Source of the DNA: Deltaproteobacteria bacterium | Lineage (GTDB): Bacteria; Desulfobacterota; BSN033; UBA1163 | Assembly: GCA_016875255.1 (NCBI GenBank) | Contig: VGRU01000137.1 | Location: 1-9,573, forward strand | DNA length: 9,573 nt | Direction of reading: 5' to 3' | Shown here: positions 6,733-9,573 of the stretch, piece by piece | Numbering within the stretch: the stretch's first letter is position 1 | Layout of the letters: each line of letters begins with the position of its first letter | Notes under the pieces: generated by a model | What the model saw: only the letters and a program-made list of their open reading frames with translations | The model's database searches: none | Told to the model about the DNA's origin: nothing | Made by a program: the position numbers and the translations under genes

Positions 6733-7713
6733 TTATGTTTGTCCCTTTGCTATATTTGCCTTCTCCCGTCTCTCCGTGATCTTCACTTTGGCAAACTCAA
6801 GAATACCACCAGGCAAAAGGAAGATGATGATCAGAATGATCGTCCCCATGATCACGGGCCAGAAGTGGGTAAACCCAAGGATGTAAGAATGAACGAAGGT
6901 CATGATGAACATGCCCAAAATCGGTCCGAAGAAGATGTTGGGTCCACCGAGAATGGCCGCCATAACCGGCTCACCTGATTTAATCCAGGTCAGATAGGAT
7001 GGCGCAACGGACCGGTAGAAAGGAACCCAGACCGCTCCAGCCAGACCGGCAAAGGCGGCCGCAATAACAAAAGCGATGAGCTGATATCGGGCGATATGGA
7101 TCCCCAGGAATTCCGTCCTTTCAGGATTCTCACGCATCGCCTTCAGGGTTTGACCGAAGGGCGAATTCACAATGCGCCATAAGATGAAAGCTGAAATGGC
7201 GCAAACAAAAAAGATGAGGTAATAATAGGCCTCAATTGACCTTAAATATTCAGGCGGAAAAACCCCTTGAATGCCATCATCGCCCCCTGTAAAGTCGTGC
7301 CATTTGAAGATGATGACAAAAATGAGTTGGCCGAAAGCAAGGGTCAACACCGCAAAGTAGATCCCTCTCAATCGGACACAAAAATAGCCTACGATGAGCC
7401 CCACCAGGCCTGCCCCCCCGGCCCCTGCGGCCAGACTGAGCCAGAAGTTAAACTGGAGTTTGGTGGTGAGCATGGCAACAACATATCCGCCCAGTCCGTA
7501 AAAAGCAGCCTGGCCAAAAGAGAGTTGCCCCATATAACCAAAGAGGAGATTGAAGCTGAGTGCAAACAGGCTCATCACCAATGCTTCACAGAGAATGGTA
7601 AGGTAAAATTTCGACATGACCAAGGGAGCGATTAAAAAGGCGATGATCAGAAGAATCAACCACCAGCTTCTCTTAAGCATTGACTCTTTTTGTTCCGTCT
7701 GGTTTATTACCAT
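6733..7713 (-). CDS. livM: LIV-type ABC transporter permease LivM, right-hand system
   Basis: This 326-residue inner-membrane permease has many hydrophobic segments, the LivM hallmark FNLLFGYMGQLSFGQAAFYG, the FTGGDDGIQGV segment, and the ATPase-contact loop NSPFGQTLKAMRENPERTEF. It ends with a short charged tail. The ATG at 7713 has AAGG 7 nt upstream (7721-7724), inside a TTAACC repeat. A second ATG at 7680, at the start of LKRSWWLILL, would give 315 residues and a more usual LivM N-terminus but has a weaker ribosome site, so the start is uncertain. The gene follows livH after 40 nt and is 2 nt from livG. Confidence 0.94.
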   Translation of the reverse strand: MVINQTEQKESMLKRSWWLILLIIAFLIAPLVMSKFYLTILCEALVMSLFALSFNLLFGYMGQLSFGQAAFYGLGGYVVAMLTTKLQFNFWLSLAAGAGGAGLVGLIVGYFCVRLRGIYFAVLTLAFGQLIFVIIFKWHDFTGGDDGIQGVFPPEYLRSIEAYYYLIFFVCAISAFILWRIVNSPFGQTLKAMRENPERTEFLGIHIARYQLIAFVIAAAFAGLAGAVWVPFYRSVAPSYLTWIKSGEPVMAAILGGPNIFFGPILGMFIMTFVHSYILGFTHFWPVIMGTIILIIIFLLPGGILEFAKVKITERREKANIAKGQT

Positions 7714-7716
7714 TTT

Positions 7717-7740
7717 TTAACCTTAACCTCAGCCTTAACC
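7717..7740. repeat. Short TTAACC repeats between livH and livM
   Basis: TTAACC occurs at 7717-7722 and 7723-7728 (tandem) and again at 7735-7740. On the transcribed strand this reads as GGTTAA units and supplies the AAGG that may act as the livM ribosome site. It may be a remnant of a longer degenerate intergenic repeat. Confidence 0.55.
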
Positions 7741-7753
7741 TATGTTTACAGCC

Positions 7754-8635
7754 TTATCTTTCCGGCCTTCCGAAAATCCCCCAGGGACGGACAATGAGAA
7801 CCGCCGCCATGACCATAAAAATGAAAGCCAGGGCTAATTCTGGTTTAAACATAATTCCGAAGGCATAGACTTGCCCAACGATAAGAGAGCCAAGAAGAGT
7901 TCCAGGAAGGCTTCCCATCCCACCGATGACAACTACAGCAAAACATTCAACGATAATTTCTACATCCATGCCAAGGGCTATGGAGCCGAATGGAGCGGTG
8001 ACCGCCCCGCTCAAACCGGCAATGAGGGACCCAAGAACGAAGATCCATGTGAATAACCAAGGGATGGGTATCCCCAAGGCAGAGACCATCTCCCGGTCAT
8101 GGGCGGCCGCCCGGATGATGTCGCCGAAACGGGTTTTATAAATGAGCCACCAGAGAAAAATGACGACGGTTAAACCTAATAGAATAATGAAGAAATTGTA
8201 GGAGGGAAATGGAAATCCGAATAGGAGGACCGCTCCGGTAAAGGGTTTGGGTCTTGGGATGGAGAGAAATTCTCCACCCCAACCCCATTTAACAATATCG
8301 GTGATGATCAAGACGATCGCATAGGTGGCCAGGAGTTGCTCAGGCCACCCTCTGGCGTAGAGGCGTCTGAGCAAGAAAAATTCTATTATAATACCAACCC
8401 CTCCCATCACCAGGGCGCCCAGAAATGTCGCAACATAGAAACCGACGACCGGAATGAGAAGGGTTTTCCAGATGGTGTAGGTGACAAAAGCCCCGAGCAT
8501 ATAGAGGGATCCATGAGCAAAATTGAGGACCCTCAGAACTCCGAAAGTAAGGGAAAGGCCCGAGGCGACCAGAAAAAGAAGGGACGCCCGGGCGATTCCG
8601 CTCATAAACTGGTTAAAGAGAACATCGAAAGACAT
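7754..8635 (-). CDS. livH: LIV-type ABC transporter permease LivH, right-hand system
   Basis: This 293-residue polytopic inner-membrane permease is close to the usual LivH length. The N-terminal half carries FLVASGLSLTFGVLRVLNFA followed by HGSLYMLGA, the clearest LivH signature. The ATPase-contact loop is KTRFGDIIRAAAHDREMVSA, and the protein ends RPWGIFGRPER. The ATG at 8635 has AAGGG (8645-8649) 9 nt upstream. It follows the binding-protein gene after a 207-nt repeat-rich gap and precedes livM by 40 nt. Sequence differences from the other LivH across the whole length argue against recent duplication. Confidence 0.95.
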   Translation of the reverse strand: MSFDVLFNQFMSGIARASLLFLVASGLSLTFGVLRVLNFAHGSLYMLGAFVTYTIWKTLLIPVVGFYVATFLGALVMGGVGIIIEFFLLRRLYARGWPEQLLATYAIVLIITDIVKWGWGGEFLSIPRPKPFTGAVLLFGFPFPSYNFFIILLGLTVVIFLWWLIYKTRFGDIIRAAAHDREMVSALGIPIPWLFTWIFVLGSLIAGLSGAVTAPFGSIALGMDVEIIVECFAVVVIGGMGSLPGTLLGSLIVGQVYAFGIMFKPELALAFIFMVMAAVLIVRPWGIFGRPER

Positions 8636-8649
8636 AACTCTAAACCCTT

Positions 8650-8836
8650 AAATCCGAAATCCGAATATCGAATACCGAAATACGAAATGGTTCGACATTG
8701 CTCACCATCCTGAGCTTGTCGAAGGACAAATCCGAATTACCGAAATTCTAAATCCGAAACAAAAAATCAGGTTCCGAACATTTTATATTTGAATTTTGAT
8801 ATTATTTCGTATTTCGAATTTCGTATTTCGAAATTC
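8650..8836. repeat. Composite AT-rich inverted and tandem repeats between livK and livH
   Basis: The 207-nt gap holds words of the CGAAATACGAAAT type. CGAAATACGAAAT at 8676-8688 has an exact reverse complement at 8804-8816. A perfect 14-bp tandem duplication, ATTTCGTATTTCGA, lies at 8804-8817 and 8818-8831. Further CCGAAAT/CCGAATA words fill 8650-8680 and 8730-8760. Transcribed as RNA, the flanks can pair over a long distance and enclose the separate palindrome at 8691-8723. No coding frame with family features and no U-tract terminator is evident. Confidence 0.8.
8691..8723. repeat. TTCGACA...TGTCGAA palindromic intergenic repeat
   Basis: TTCGACA (8691-8697) plus GCTC (8700-8703) pairs with GAGC (8712-8715) plus TGTCGAA (8717-8723), leaving small internal mismatches. 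The right side, CCTGAGCTTGTCGAAGGA, matches from memory a dispersed repeat seen in many unrelated bacterial genomes; the left arm looks like a slightly decayed copy. It sits inside the larger AT-rich repeat. Confidence 0.7.
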
Positions 8837-8842
8837 CCGTTT

Positions 8843-9573
8843 TCAACGGGTAACACCTGTTTTCTTCCAGATTTCCCTCACGCTGGCTTCCGGACGCAAT
8901 ACCTGCTCCCCGGGAACCCTTGTGATGTCTTTCCAGACCTTAAATGGGTATTTGGGGTCTGTTGTGATCGTTCCCTGGTAGCAGGGCACGCTCGCCATAT
9001 GATCCAGTGGCCGCACCGTAAACATTCCCCTCAAACTATCAATGGGTAATCCTTCCATGGCCTTAATTACCGCCTCTGTTTCAATCGTCTTTGCCTTTTC
9101 GATGCCCGCCTTCAACAGATAGACAGCATCATAATTCTGGACAGCCCATGCATCCGGATAGGTTCCGCGGGCTTTTTTGAATTTGTCGACAAACTGCATC
9201 ATCTTCGGATTCGGATCCTGGAAAAAGTCGCCTCTGGCAAATCCAAAGGTTCCTTCGGGAGCGTCAGGTCCCAGTGCGATTAGAACGGGAAGGTCATAGA
9301 GCGCAATGAAAGGTGTCTTTTCGAAGAAGCCATACGGAGCAGCCTGCTTGGTAAAGGCCACCAGGTCTCCCCCGAAGAGAGAGCTGTGAACCGCATCGGG
9401 TTTCTTCGCCATGATGGCGGTGATGAAGGCCGTATAATCTTTTTCTCCGAACTTCGGCCAGGCTTCGTATAAGATTTCAGCGTCAGGCACTAATCTCTTT
9501 ATTTCCTCTGCGAAGGCCGCAGCCTCACGGCGTCCGAATTCATAATCGGGGTTGATCGTGCAGAATTTCTTTG
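8843..9573 (-). CDS. livK: LIV-type ABC transporter substrate-binding protein (LivK-like), partial, N-terminus beyond right edge
   Basis: The reading frame stays open from the TGA at 8843 to the window edge (last full codon ends at 9571), so about 242 C-terminal residues are present and the signal peptide and first lobe lie outside. A GTG at 9490 is only an internal Val. The upstream in-frame residues FCTINPDYEFGRREAAAFA match the binding-protein stretch that corresponds to QDYAFGRDG in the other LivK. Further typical stretches are KKPDAVHSSLFGGDL, WAVQNYDAVYLLKAGIEKA and VIKAMEGLPIDSLRG. The product is an exported ligand-binding subunit, presumably serving the LivHMGF proteins encoded next. 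The ligand is unknown, and its C-terminal half differs strongly from the other LivK. Confidence 0.9.
   Translation of the reverse strand, partial: KKFCTINPDYEFGRREAAAFAEEIKRLVPDAEILYEAWPKFGEKDYTAFITAIMAKKPDAVHSSLFGGDLVAFTKQAAPYGFFEKTPFIALYDLPVLIALGPDAPEGTFGFARGDFFQDPNPKMMQFVDKFKKARGTYPDAWAVQNYDAVYLLKAGIEKAKTIETEAVIKAMEGLPIDSLRGMFTVRPLDHMASVPCYQGTITTDPKYPFKVWKDITRVPGEQVLRPEASVREIWKKTGVTR

Noticed and set aside
8336..8713. 125-residue plus-strand frame opposite livH and the repeat gap
   Set aside because: Highly charged antisense translation of membrane-protein codons plus repeat; typical shadow.
8650..8836. CRISPR array
   Set aside because: The repeated words are short, unevenly spaced and partly inverted, with no regular spacers and no cas genes.

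Overview
The window is a dense, single-strand cluster in which every gene lies on the minus strand, so transcription runs from high to low coordinates. It holds two consecutive LIV/HAAT-type ABC importers (branched-chain amino acid transporter family) with a MaoC-like hydratase between them. The right-hand system is ordered livK (C-terminal part only, cut by the right edge) - livH - livM - livG - livF. It is followed by the maoC-type gene. The left-hand system is ordered livK - livG - livF - livH - livM, and its livM is cut by the left edge. No rRNA, tRNA, CRISPR, transposase or clear Rho-independent terminator was seen.

Right to left: 9573-8843 partial substrate-binding protein; 8842-8636 a gap filled with AT-rich and palindromic repeats; 8635-5293 a tight permease and ATPase block (gaps of 40, 2 and 1 nt); a 60-nt gap; 5232-4807 MaoC-like hydratase; a 90-nt gap with a promoter-like region and a strong Shine-Dalgarno; 4716-3496 second binding protein; a 193-nt gap with nested CAGGGTATCAG-type inverted repeats; 3302-1799 overlapping livG/livF; an 81-nt gap holding most of a perfect 20-bp inverted repeat; 1717-731 livH, overlapping livM by 14 nt; livM runs off the left edge.

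Each set supplies what a HAAT importer needs: an exported solute-binding protein, two unlike integral membrane permeases (LivH, LivM) and two unlike ATPases (LivG, LivF). The two sets differ in gene order and in sequence, so they look like separate paralogous importers rather than a recent duplication. Their substrates cannot be read from sequence: this family moves branched-chain amino acids, other amino acids, amides, urea and aromatic or short-chain carboxylates. The MaoC-type hydratase hints at acyl-CoA metabolism of an imported acid or amino acid, but this is only context.

The organism is a bacterium of roughly balanced base composition. The abundance of liv cassettes with an acyl-CoA enzyme, and the kinds of intergenic repeats, fit a Desulfobacterota/'deltaproteobacterial' or similar sediment or soil lineage, but that placement is an inference with modest confidence. 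I see no new defence, mobile or regulatory system. The least ordinary material is the set of four different repeat types sitting in the gaps inside the transporter operons.
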